Below, piece by piece: positions 1 to 6,721 of a stretch of 10,075 bases of DNA. Source of the stretch: Nanobdellota archaeon (GTDB lineage: Archaea > Nanobdellota > Nanobdellia > Woesearchaeales > GW2011-AR9). The notes under the pieces are model-generated. The model was not told the origin of the DNA, searched no databases, and worked only from the letters and a program-made list of their open reading frames with translations. Made by a program: the position numbers and the translations under genes. How positions within the stretch are numbered: position 1 is the first letter of the stretch; every line of letters begins with the position of its first letter. Location: NCBI GenBank assembly GCA_018812355.1, contig JAHJDQ010000107.1:1-10075 (forward strand), read 5' to 3'.

Positions 1-1
1 C

Positions 2-907
2 TACTTTTTAATTCTATATTATGAAATGTTCAAGAAATTGATTTTAGAAGAGAATGTAAAAGCCATAGTGGTAACTGGTAAAGTAAGTCTCTTTGAAAAA
101 GGAGTGATGGCGGCAGCTAAACAATCAAAGATTCCAGTAATTAAGATAGATCATGGAATTAGATACCACAAGAAAGCCCATTCGCCTTTGATTGGAGAAA
201 CCTATGAGGCAGTGATGAGTGAAACAACCAGGAGGAATAGATTGGAGTCAGGAAATGAGACCGAACTGGGAATTAAAAAAGAAAATATAATCATAACTGG
301 TCCTGTAGTATACGATAAGATTCACAATTATATGGGATCTAAAAAGAAGAATGAAAGGAATGTCCTGGTGGCGACAGCACCATTCATTGAAACCGGGAAG
401 CTAAGCCGCAAAGCTTATTTTAAGAGAATATCTAGGTTGTTGAAAGAAATTAAAAAAATACCCGGCACTAAAGTGAATTTTAAACTGCATCCCCGAGAGG
501 AACATTATAAAAAATATAAAGAACTTATTAAAAAAAACAAGTATACCCATGTTAAAGTATTCAAATCAAATATTTCTCGTGAAGATTTTTATTCTTTGAT
601 CAGATGGTGTGATGTGTTTATCCATTTCGGTTCGAATTCCTCCCTGGAGGCGATGATTATTGATAGGCCTATTGTCACTATTGACATTTTAGATAAAGAT
701 TACCCAATTGAGTATTGGCTTCGGTTTGATAAAGAGACTATCTACCTTGATTATAAAGGTGATATAAAAAAGGCAGTAGAACGAGCGTTAAAAAACGATC
801 AAGAGTTTAGTGTCAAAAGGAAGAAGAATGTGGAAAATTACTGTGGGAGAGTTGATGGTAAGGCCTCAGAAAGAGTGGTTTCTTTGATTGAAAGGGTGGC
901 TAGATAG
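2..907 (+). CDS. GT-B-like glycosyltransferase / glycerophosphotransferase-type protein, 5' truncated by window
   Basis: Probably transfers a sugar or polyol phosphate during surface polysaccharide assembly in the cytoplasm. The frame is open to the window edge, with eight sense codons before the first ATG at 26, so the true start is probably upstream and that ATG internal; from it 293 residues are visible. Counting from there, a Rossmann-like strand (KAIVVTG, about 12-18) leads to IDHG near residue 42, resembling the QHG/EHG turn of GT-B enzymes. A strand ending ITGPVVYDKI (about 89-98) follows. The C-terminal domain has FKLHPREE (about 152-159) and CDVFIHFGSNSSLEA (about 195-209). An HP motif plus a D...GS.SS.EA motif is typical of CDP-glycerol glycerophosphotransferase, polysialyltransferase and UDP-GlcNAc 2-epimerase-fold proteins. 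Donor and acceptor cannot be named. The stop codon overlaps the convergent sulfotransferase-like gene by 8 bp. A NeuC-like 2-epimerase is possible but its characteristic motifs were not seen. Confidence 0.6.
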   Translation, partial: YFLILYYEMFKKLILEENVKAIVVTGKVSLFEKGVMAAAKQSKIPVIKIDHGIRYHKKAHSPLIGETYEAVMSETTRRNRLESGNETELGIKKENIIITGPVVYDKIHNYMGSKKKNERNVLVATAPFIETGKLSRKAYFKRISRLLKEIKKIPGTKVNFKLHPREEHYKKYKELIKKNKYTHVKVFKSNISREDFYSLIRWCDVFIHFGSNSSLEAMIIDRPIVTIDILDKDYPIEYWLRFDKETIYLDYKGDIKKAVERALKNDQEFSVKRKKNVENYCGRVDGKASERVVSLIERVAR

Positions 908-1871
908 CTGAAAATCTTTCTTCATATTCTCTGGTGATTTTTTCCATTAAAGCGATACCTTCTAGAGAGGCTAATTCTCTAATCTTTGCTGCTCTTTTTT
1001 CCCGGAGATGCTCTCGGGAGTAATCTGGAAGTTTTTTCTTTTTAAGCATGGTTTTGGTACTGCGAGTGGTTTTTCGACCGATAAAAGCTTCAACTTGTTT
1101 GAGATATTTCCAAGGATCAAGCATGAATTTTTCATAAGGAATAAACAAGATCTGCTTTTGTTGTTCGGGAGTTAAATTATCGTAGCCTTTGTTAACCTGC
1201 TCCATTCTGTGGGCGGTGGCTTTGATGACCTTATCAACTTGATTAGAAGCTAGATACTCTTCCTCCCAGCCGGCACAGAACCAAGGAAGGAGATGACCCT
1301 GGTAGTGGATAGTGAAAGAAAAACATTTTGGATCTTCTTCCTCTCGTTGACCATAGCCACGAACATAATTAGTATGGATTAAATCGATGGGATGACGAAT
1401 CATCTCAATGATATACAATCCCTGACCGAAAGCCTCAAAATAAATATCAACCATACCTAAAATATCATGAGTCATGGCCTGAAAAAGGGAGTTTTCTTTT
1501 TTCATTCTGGCTAAGGCAACATCACTTTCTGGCTGGAAGAGTCTCTTGAAATAGCGCCAACTTTGAGGATTTCTAAGAACGCCAGTGTCATCAGTAACCC
1601 GGAAGTTAATTTTTCTAGAAATCATAGATTGATAATGCATTTCTTGAATTTCGTGACGTAAAATGGAAACGGCGGCGTCTTTTTCCATTTTATTGAAATG
1701 ATAAAGGATGGGAATCCTGTCGAGAATTGCCTCAATACGCCCTATTTCTAGACCCTCAAAACTAGCGAGAATCATCTGCATCATAGCTTTGCCGGCCCGA
1801 GTTAAACCATCCATAAGAACTATTTCCTTGACAAAAAATCTTGGTCGGTAAAGATTAAGTGTAGGAGTCAT
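900..1871 (-). CDS. Sulfotransferase-like protein (PAPS-dependent fold)
   Basis: Likely a P-loop sulfotransferase moving sulfate from PAPS to a glycan or other hydroxyl acceptor; the acceptor is unknown. The 323-residue protein has a strand and phosphate loop EIVLMDGLTRAGK (16-28), matching the position of the 5'-phosphosulfate loop although it is more Walker-like than the usual RSGTT. It has IEMIRHPIDLIHTNYV (155-170), which fits the 3'-phosphate-binding RxP region, and IPYEKFMLDPWKYLKQVEAFIG (244-265), the YE-LL-DP helix common near the C-terminus of this superfamily. Met20 has an AGGA 10 bases upstream, but starting there would remove the strand before the phosphate loop, so Met1 is preferred. 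Met1 has no Shine-Dalgarno. The gene lies opposite to its neighbours, and lines I counted run about 38-53% G+C against 27-33% in the next gene, suggesting a separate origin. Family moderately sure; function inferred. Confidence 0.6.
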   Translation of the reverse strand: MTPTLNLYRPRFFVKEIVLMDGLTRAGKAMMQMILASFEGLEIGRIEAILDRIPILYHFNKMEKDAAVSILRHEIQEMHYQSMISRKINFRVTDDTGVLRNPQSWRYFKRLFQPESDVALARMKKENSLFQAMTHDILGMVDIYFEAFGQGLYIIEMIRHPIDLIHTNYVRGYGQREEEDPKCFSFTIHYQGHLLPWFCAGWEEEYLASNQVDKVIKATAHRMEQVNKGYDNLTPEQQKQILFIPYEKFMLDPWKYLKQVEAFIGRKTTRSTKTMLKKKKLPDYSREHLREKRAAKIRELASLEGIALMEKITREYEERFSAI

Positions 1872-1879
1872 TTTGTAGC

Positions 1880-1908
1880 ATTATAATTTTGTAATTCTAT
1901 AAATTCAA
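1880..1908 (-). promoter_or_regulatory. Candidate sigma70-type promoter for the sulfotransferase-like gene
   Basis: Read on the minus strand, TTGAAT (1908-1903) and TATAAT (1885-1880) are separated by exactly 17 bases: four of six matches at -35 and six of six at -10. The predicted transcription start falls about 1873, only a couple of bases before the ATG at 1871, which implies a leaderless or nearly leaderless mRNA and agrees with the missing ribosome-binding site. An archaeal reading is also possible, with TTTATA (1903-1898) about 29 bases before the ATG. In AT-rich DNA such matches can arise by chance. Confidence 0.4.
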
Positions 1909-1918
1909 ATTTTTGAAT
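1903..1918. repeat. Inverted repeat ATTCAAA-TT-TTTGAAT in divergent intergenic region
   Basis: A perfect 7-bp dyad with a 2-bp centre lies between the divergent sulfotransferase-like and TylF-like genes. It covers the -35 hexamer of the proposed minus-strand promoter, as a repressor site would. The centre is too short for a good RNA hairpin and no U-run follows that would make it a terminator. The regulatory role is inferred from symmetry and position only. Confidence 0.35.
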
Positions 1919-1986
1919 GTCTATTATCAATTTTTAGTCAAAGGTGTTATTTAAATATTTTGGTTTTGTAGTTCATAAAGGGATGT

Positions 1987-2730
1987 ATGATTTATTTTAT
2001 AATACAAGAATTTGTGTTGAATAAAATTTATAAAAAGGAAATTGATTATTCTTGTGAGGGCTTAAAAATGATACTTTTACCAGATATGGAAAAAACTTTT
2101 GAGTATGAAAATAATTTTTATCTATCCTGCGATATAACCAGGATTGGTAAGATACTTGCTCATTACGAATTGTTTAAAATGGTTCAGGATATACCTGGAG
2201 CAATTGTTGAATGTGGACTTTTTAAGGGTGTGTCCTTTGTAAAGTTCGCTATGTTCAGGAGTTTATTTGGTAATGTTCACTCTAAGAATTTGATTGGTTT
2301 TGATATCTTTGGCCCTTTTCCTGAGACTAATTTTGAGGAAGATAAAGAACTGAGGAAAAAATTTATTGATGATGCTGGATTGGAGAGTATTAGAAAGGAA
2401 CAACTTATGGAAGTATTAAAAAGGAAAGGTGTTGAAAAAAATATTGAACTTGTGGAGGGGGATATTTGTAAAACAGTCCCCGAATATGTTAAAGAACACC
2501 CAGAACTTAGAATTTCTTTATTAAATCTAGATACAGATATTTATGAGCCAACAGTTACTATATTAGAGCATCTATGGCCACGGATTGTTAAAGGAGGTAT
2601 TTTGATATTAGATGATTACGGAGTATTTCCAGGAGAGACTAAAGCTGTTGATGAATATTTTAAGGACATAAAAGTAAAAATACATAAACTTCCTTTTTGT
2701 ATGACTCCTTGCTACATTGTGAAAGAGTGA
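1987..2730 (+). CDS. TylF/MycF-family SAM-dependent O-methyltransferase
   Basis: Predicted to methylate a sugar hydroxyl using S-adenosylmethionine, probably with a divalent metal as in MycF and NovP. In the 247-residue frame, GAIVECGLFKG (71-81) is the SAM-binding motif I, FDIFGPFP (105-112) follows the second strand, and LVEGDI (155-160) the third. LNLDTDIYEP (179-188) and LILDDYG (206-212) carry the Asp residues that bind metal in the family, ending in PGETKAVDEYF (215-225). The length matches TylF-type enzymes. The chosen ATG has AAAGGG four bases upstream. The alternative Met28 (ATG at 2068) has GAGGG seven bases upstream and would still keep the catalytic fold, so the N-terminal 27 residues are uncertain. 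Archaeal-like TTTAAATA sits at 1950-1957, about 30 bases before the start. Family assignment is firm; the substrate is unknown. Confidence 0.85.
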   Translation: MIYFIIQEFVLNKIYKKEIDYSCEGLKMILLPDMEKTFEYENNFYLSCDITRIGKILAHYELFKMVQDIPGAIVECGLFKGVSFVKFAMFRSLFGNVHSKNLIGFDIFGPFPETNFEEDKELRKKFIDDAGLESIRKEQLMEVLKRKGVEKNIELVEGDICKTVPEYVKEHPELRISLLNLDTDIYEPTVTILEHLWPRIVKGGILILDDYGVFPGETKAVDEYFKDIKVKIHKLPFCMTPCYIVKE

Positions 2731-2837
2731 AGTAAAAAGTTTAAGTTTATTTTTGGTAGTAAGGTTATAATCCATAAGATTAATAAGCAATTAGTTTTAA
2801 AGTAAGATAAACAATAAACCGATGGTAAAAAGAGAAA

Positions 2838-4223
2838 ATGGAAAAGATTGATGAAATTCTAGTAAGTGAAAAACTACCTATTAAAGAAGTTATGAAAACA
2901 ATAGATAATATTGGTTTAGGGATAGCGATAATTGTAGATGAATCAAGTAGGTTAAAAGGTACGGTAACCGATGGAGATATCAGAAGAGCAATAATGAGGG
3001 GAGTTGATGTTAATTCTAAAATTTCTTTGGTGATGAATAAAAACCCTTTTAAGATAAAGGGAGAAATAAATCAAGAAAAAATCTTAGAAGAGCTTAAAAA
3101 AAATTCTCGTAATTTCCCAGATTATTATATGTTAAAAATTCCAGTGTTAGATGAAGAAGATAGAGTAGTAGATATTTTTATTGAGTCTGGAAGGGAAGGT
3201 GGTTTTAAATTTTCACGAAAAGAAGAGAAGATTCCTAAACCAGTAGAGAAAATTTTGGTTGTTGGAGGAGCGGGTTATTTAGGTTCCATTTTATGCCGTA
3301 AATTGGTGTCAAGAGGTTATAAAGTAAAAGTTCTCGATCTATTGATGTTTGGGGAAGAACCAATATTAAGCGTAAAGAATAATCCAAATTTTGAATTTAT
3401 CCATGGAGATATGAGGGATATTACCACTCTCACAAAAACTTTAAAGGGAGTTGATGCGGTCATTCTTTTAGCAGCAATTGTTGGAGATCCGGCCAGCCAA
3501 AATCAACCAACCAGTACAATTGAAACAAACTATTTCGCAACGATGACTTTAGCTCAAGCTTGTAAATACCACCAGATAAATAGATTTATTTTTGCTTCAA
3601 CTTGTAGTGTTTATGGACTTAGTGATCAGATTTTAGATGAAAATGCGGAATTGAATCCGGTTTCATTATACGCTCGGTCTAAAATTGAATCTGAAAAAGG
3701 TATTCTAAGCCTTGTCGACGAGAATTTTTCCCCGACTATCTTAAGAATGGGAACTTTATATGGTCTGTCTCCCAGAATGAGATTTGATCTGGTAGTTAAT
3801 ATATTTGCCATGAAAGCCTTATTGGAAAAGAAAATTACTGTCTTTGGTGGAGATCAATGGAGACCTCTTCTTAATGTTGAAGACGCTGCGGAGGCTTTTA
3901 TTAAGTGTATAAAAGCCCCCATTAAAGACATTCGCGGCCAAGTTTTCAACGTCGGCTCTAATGAGCAAAATTATCAAATCAAAGCTTTAGGCCAGATCGT
4001 TAAAGCAACTCTCCCAGAAACAGAAGTGATAATTACTAACCGCGACATGATTGATGGAAAAGAAGATGCTCGTGATTATAATGTCAGTTTTGACAAGATT
4101 AGAACAGTTTTGGGTTTTACTCCGCAGAAGACTGTTCAGGAATCAATTATAGAGATTAGTCAAGCGATTCAAACAAAAAAAATAGCTAACGTCAAAGATG
4201 CCCAATATTATAACAACCGCTAG
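2838..4223 (+). CDS. CBS-domain pair fused to NAD-dependent sugar-nucleotide epimerase/dehydratase (extended SDR)
   Basis: Cytoplasmic nucleotide-sugar enzyme of 461 residues. The N-terminal 115 or so residues form a CBS pair, with GTVTDGDIRRAIMRG (41-55) and VMNKNPFKI (65-73). This strongly resembles the CBS part that precedes the nucleotidyltransferase in LegX/PtmE-type proteins of legionaminic-acid pathways. A linker (about 120-136) leads to an extended SDR: GGAGYLGS (143-150) is the NAD(P) loop, D167 follows the second strand, HGDMRD (189-194) binds the adenine side, and LLAAIVGDPAS (210-220) is the next strand. STCSVYG (254-260) and YARSK (278-282) give the Ser/Thr-Tyr-Lys catalytic set. 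RPLLNVEDAA (342-351) and FNVGS (370-374) are also typical. CBS pairs usually bind adenosyl ligands, so allosteric control is likely but unproven. Epimerase, dehydratase and reductase activity cannot be told apart by eye. No strong Shine-Dalgarno; a TATAAT at 2766-2771 in the 107-bp gap may be a promoter. The next gene starts 27 bp downstream. Confidence 0.85.
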   Translation: MEKIDEILVSEKLPIKEVMKTIDNIGLGIAIIVDESSRLKGTVTDGDIRRAIMRGVDVNSKISLVMNKNPFKIKGEINQEKILEELKKNSRNFPDYYMLKIPVLDEEDRVVDIFIESGREGGFKFSRKEEKIPKPVEKILVVGGAGYLGSILCRKLVSRGYKVKVLDLLMFGEEPILSVKNNPNFEFIHGDMRDITTLTKTLKGVDAVILLAAIVGDPASQNQPTSTIETNYFATMTLAQACKYHQINRFIFASTCSVYGLSDQILDENAELNPVSLYARSKIESEKGILSLVDENFSPTILRMGTLYGLSPRMRFDLVVNIFAMKALLEKKITVFGGDQWRPLLNVEDAAEAFIKCIKAPIKDIRGQVFNVGSNEQNYQIKALGQIVKATLPETEVIITNRDMIDGKEDARDYNVSFDKIRTVLGFTPQKTVQESIIEISQAIQTKKIANVKDAQYYNNR

Positions 4224-4250
4224 AATGAAGATTATCAATAAATATTAAAA

Positions 4251-4691
4251 ATGGATCAAACAATTGAATTAATTAAAGGTGGAAATGCTTTTGATGACCG
4301 GGGCAGTCTTACTTTTTTTAATGACTTTGATTTTAATGGAATTAAACGATTTTACCAAGTTGAAAATATATCAAAAAATGTAATTAGGGCTTTTCATGGT
4401 CATCTTCATGAAAGAAAATTTGTTTATGTGGTGAAAGGCTGTGCGAAAGTTATTGGGGTTAAAATAGGGGATGGAAAATTAATAGGGCAACCTTTTGAGT
4501 TTGTACTAAACAGCAGAAAACCCAGTATCTTAAGGATACCAAAAGGATTTGCCAACGGTTTTAAGGCTCTTGAAGAAGGTACTACGGTTATATTCTTTTC
4601 GACTAGTTCATTAGATGAATCAAAGAATGATGATATTAGATTTGAATGGAATCATTTTGGATCAGAGATATGGGAGACAAAAAATAGGTGA
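4251..4691 (+). CDS. RmlC/WxcM-like cupin, sugar 3,5-epimerase-type
   Basis: A 146-residue single-cupin protein resembling dTDP-4-keto-deoxyhexose 3,5-epimerases and WxcM/FdtA-like sugar isomerases. It probably epimerises a 4-keto nucleotide sugar made by the neighbouring SDR enzymes. FDDRGSLTFFND (14-25) matches the family opening. RAFHGHLHERKF (46-57) carries the conserved Arg, the likely catalytic His49 and Lys56. YVVKGCAKVIGV (59-70) is the cupin strand pair, IPKGFANGFKAL (96-107) the second conserved cupin segment, and DIRFEWNHF (128-136) the typical ending. RmlC is usually about 180 residues, so this is a short version. A Phe pair (FFSTSS, 115-120) lies where classical RmlC has its catalytic Tyr, so single epimerisation or isomerisation is possible. 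No Shine-Dalgarno precedes the start. The stop lies 11 bp before the preferred start of the next gene. Confidence 0.75.
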   Translation: MDQTIELIKGGNAFDDRGSLTFFNDFDFNGIKRFYQVENISKNVIRAFHGHLHERKFVYVVKGCAKVIGVKIGDGKLIGQPFEFVLNSRKPSILRIPKGFANGFKALEEGTTVIFFSTSSLDESKNDDIRFEWNHFGSEIWETKNR

Positions 4692-4695
4692 GGAG
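4691..4695 (+). promoter_or_regulatory. Ribosome-binding site deciding start of the RmlD-NeuB fusion
   Basis: AGGAG lies seven bases upstream of the ATG at 4703, an ideal arrangement. It begins on the last base of the cupin gene's stop codon. The GTG at 4688, which would overlap the upstream gene, precedes this site and is therefore unlikely to be used. Confidence 0.7.
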
Positions 4696-4702
4696 AATTG
4701 AA

Positions 4703-6721
4703 ATGATCTATAAAAAAGAAAATCAAATTGATTCTCAAAGAAAAAGGGTTTTGATAACTGGAGTGAGTGGCCTGCTTGGATCCAATATTGTAGAACAATT
4801 TGTAAAAAAAAGAAATTATGAGCTATATGGTACTTATCTTCATAATAAAGTGAAATTTAAAGGATGTGAGGTATACAAAGTTGATCTGGCAAATACAAAT
4901 CAAGTAAATAATTTACTTCAGGAAACATATCCGGACATCATTATCCATTGTGCGGCATTAACAAATGTTGATTTATGCGAAAAAGATAAAAAGCAATGTT
5001 ATCAAAATAATGTTGTTGCAACAAAAAATCTCGTGGAAGGGTCTGAAAAAAATAGATCTAAGATTATTTACATTTCTACTGACGCTGTTTATGGTGATAA
5101 GGAAGAAGATTCGAAGGAAACAGATGATATTAACCCAGTAAATTATTATGTGGAATCAAAAGTAGAAGCAGAAAAAATTGTTAGAAAAAAAGAAAATTCT
5201 TGCATCTTAAGAACAAATATTTATGGTTCAATAAACCCAAATATATATTGTTCTGAAACACAACGCGTAAAGTACAGTCTCGCTGAATGGTTTATTAAAA
5301 AATTACATAATCAAGAACAAATCACTGGTTTTACCGATATAATATTTAATCCTATCAGCGTAATAAATTTGGCGGCGGTGATTAATGAAGTCATTAAAAG
5401 AGATATTTCTAGTGTATTCAATGTAGGAGGGCCAGAGAAGATTGATAAATATAATTTTGGAATTAAAATTGCAAAGATATTTGATTTTGACAAATCACTA
5501 ATAAAACAAGGGATATCTAATCAGATTAACTTCTTCGCTCCCCGACCCAAAAACACGACCATGGATATTAGCAAAGCCCAAAAAACATTTGATACAAAAT
5601 TATTATCAGTGGGAGAGGGTTTAGAAGAAATGAAACTAAATATGGTGAGCCCGGAAATTAAAGATGGGTGTGCGCATGAAGTAAAGGTTGGTGAACGCAT
5701 TGTTGGGGAAGGTCACCCCTGTTATATTGTCGCCGAGATTGGATCAAATTTTGATGGAAGTATTGAGCGAGCGAAGAAACTTATCGACTTGGCAAAAGAA
5801 AGTGGTGCAGAGGCAGTAAAATTTCAAAGTTTTAAAAGCGAAAAGATTATTTGTGGGAAAGCATTTGAGGATAAGGGTGGTTTTCAAGCGTTATGGGATA
5901 AATCAGTGGAGCAAGTTTATAAGGAAAACGAGTTCCCGAGGGAATGGCACAAAATACTTTTTGATTATGCGGCGTCGAAGGGTCTTCATTTTTTTTCAGC
6001 TCCTTATGATTTTGAAGCTGTTGAACTTTTAGATCAGATTGGGGTTCCTGCCTTTAAGATTGGTTCGGGGGACATTACTTGGCTAGAAATGCTTGAGAAA
6101 ATAGCAAAGAAAAATAAACCCATTATTCTTGCTACTGGGGCAAGTACGTTGGCGGAGATTGATGAAGCAGTGCAAACCATAAAAAATGCTGGAAATAATC
6201 AAATAATTTTATTGCAGTGCGTGACAAATTATCCTTCTAAGTTTGAGTCTGCTAATTTACGTGTTCTTGAGTCGCTTAAGAAAACATACGGTTGTCCGAT
6301 TGGTTACTCTGACCACACTCCAGGACATACAGTTCCTCTGGGTACAGTAGCATTGGGTGGGTGTGTTATTGAAAAACATTTCACTGATGACAAGAGAAGA
6401 CCTGGTCCCGACCATCATTACTCAATGGACGTTAAAGATTTTAAAGAAATGTGCGAGCAAATAAGGAAACTTGAGAAGAGTATGGGAAGCCCGCTTAAAA
6501 GAATTTATAAAGAAGAAAATGAGACTGTTGTTTTACAACGTCGATGTCTTAGAGCGAAACAAGATTTGTCAAAAGGTGAAATTATTACAAGAGAAAATAT
6601 AAATGTCCTAAGACCGGCGCCAGATGATGCAATGTATCCAAAGTATATCAAAAAAGTTGTTGGTAAAATTTTAAAAGAAGACATAAATAAAGGAGATTAC
6701 TTAAAATGGACGAATTTCTAA
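4703..6721 (+). CDS. Fusion: RmlD-like dTDP-4-dehydrorhamnose reductase domain + NeuB/SpsE-like nonulosonate synthase
   Basis: Two full-length cytoplasmic enzymes in one 672-residue chain. Residues about 14-300 are an RmlD-type SDR: GVSGLLGS (20-27), IIHCAALTNVD (80-90), YISTDAVYGD (123-132) and YYVESK (148-153), giving the Tyr-Lys pair; it should reduce a 4-keto nucleotide sugar. Residues about 330-600 are a NeuB-type PEP-dependent condensing barrel: YIVAEIGSNFDGSIERA (341-357), AEAVKFQSF (369-377), FSAPYD (431-436), FKIGSGDI (451-458), LATGAS (476-481), IGYSDHT (533-539) and EKHFTDDKRRPGPDHHYS (557-574). The last 60 residues (LRAKQDLSKGEII onward) form the SAF/antifreeze-like domain that closes the active site in NeuB dimers. 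The linker is short, with no stop or frameshift. An internal ATG at 5630 could also yield free NeuB. The exact sugars are not determined. The 3' end overlaps the SpsF-like gene by 16 bp, fitting stepwise synthesis then CMP activation. Confidence 0.85.
   Translation: MIYKKENQIDSQRKRVLITGVSGLLGSNIVEQFVKKRNYELYGTYLHNKVKFKGCEVYKVDLANTNQVNNLLQETYPDIIIHCAALTNVDLCEKDKKQCYQNNVVATKNLVEGSEKNRSKIIYISTDAVYGDKEEDSKETDDINPVNYYVESKVEAEKIVRKKENSCILRTNIYGSINPNIYCSETQRVKYSLAEWFIKKLHNQEQITGFTDIIFNPISVINLAAVINEVIKRDISSVFNVGGPEKIDKYNFGIKIAKIFDFDKSLIKQGISNQINFFAPRPKNTTMDISKAQKTFDTKLLSVGEGLEEMKLNMVSPEIKDGCAHEVKVGERIVGEGHPCYIVAEIGSNFDGSIERAKKLIDLAKESGAEAVKFQSFKSEKIICGKAFEDKGGFQALWDKSVEQVYKENEFPREWHKILFDYAASKGLHFFSAPYDFEAVELLDQIGVPAFKIGSGDITWLEMLEKIAKKNKPIILATGASTLAEIDEAVQTIKNAGNNQIILLQCVTNYPSKFESANLRVLESLKKTYGCPIGYSDHTPGHTVPLGTVALGGCVIEKHFTDDKRRPGPDHHYSMDVKDFKEMCEQIRKLEKSMGSPLKRIYKEENETVVLQRRCLRAKQDLSKGEIITRENINVLRPAPDDAMYPKYIKKVVGKILKEDINKGDYLKWTNF
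5611..5619 (+). promoter_or_regulatory. Possible internal ribosome-binding site for a stand-alone NeuB product
   Basis: The purine stretch GGGAGAGGG ends ten bases before an in-frame ATG at 5630, exactly at the boundary between the RmlD-like and NeuB-like domains. Starting there would give a 363-residue, full-length NeuB. The same bases also encode linker residues, so the match may be chance. Confidence 0.25.

Noticed and set aside
2608..2790. 60-codon reading frame on the minus strand over the end of the TylF-like gene
   Set aside because: It is antisense to a well-supported gene and its hydrophobic, Phe/Leu-rich composition is what reversed AT-rich coding DNA gives; no start signal seen.
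2731..2837. Terminator or small RNA in the 107-bp gap before the CBS-SDR gene
   Set aside because: No convincing GC stem followed by a U-run was found; only a lone TATAAT at 2766-2771 without a good -35, too weak to list as a promoter.
3626..3811. 61-codon minus-strand frame inside the CBS-SDR gene
   Set aside because: Fully antisense to conserved SDR motifs including YARSK; no independent evidence.
4688..4702. GTG at 4688 as start of the RmlD-NeuB gene, overlapping the cupin gene by 4 bp
   Set aside because: The AGGAG at 4691-4695 is ideally placed for the ATG at 4703 and lies downstream of the GTG.
5311..5493. 60-codon minus-strand frame inside the RmlD-like domain
   Set aside because: Antisense to conserved coding sequence, no recognisable protein features.
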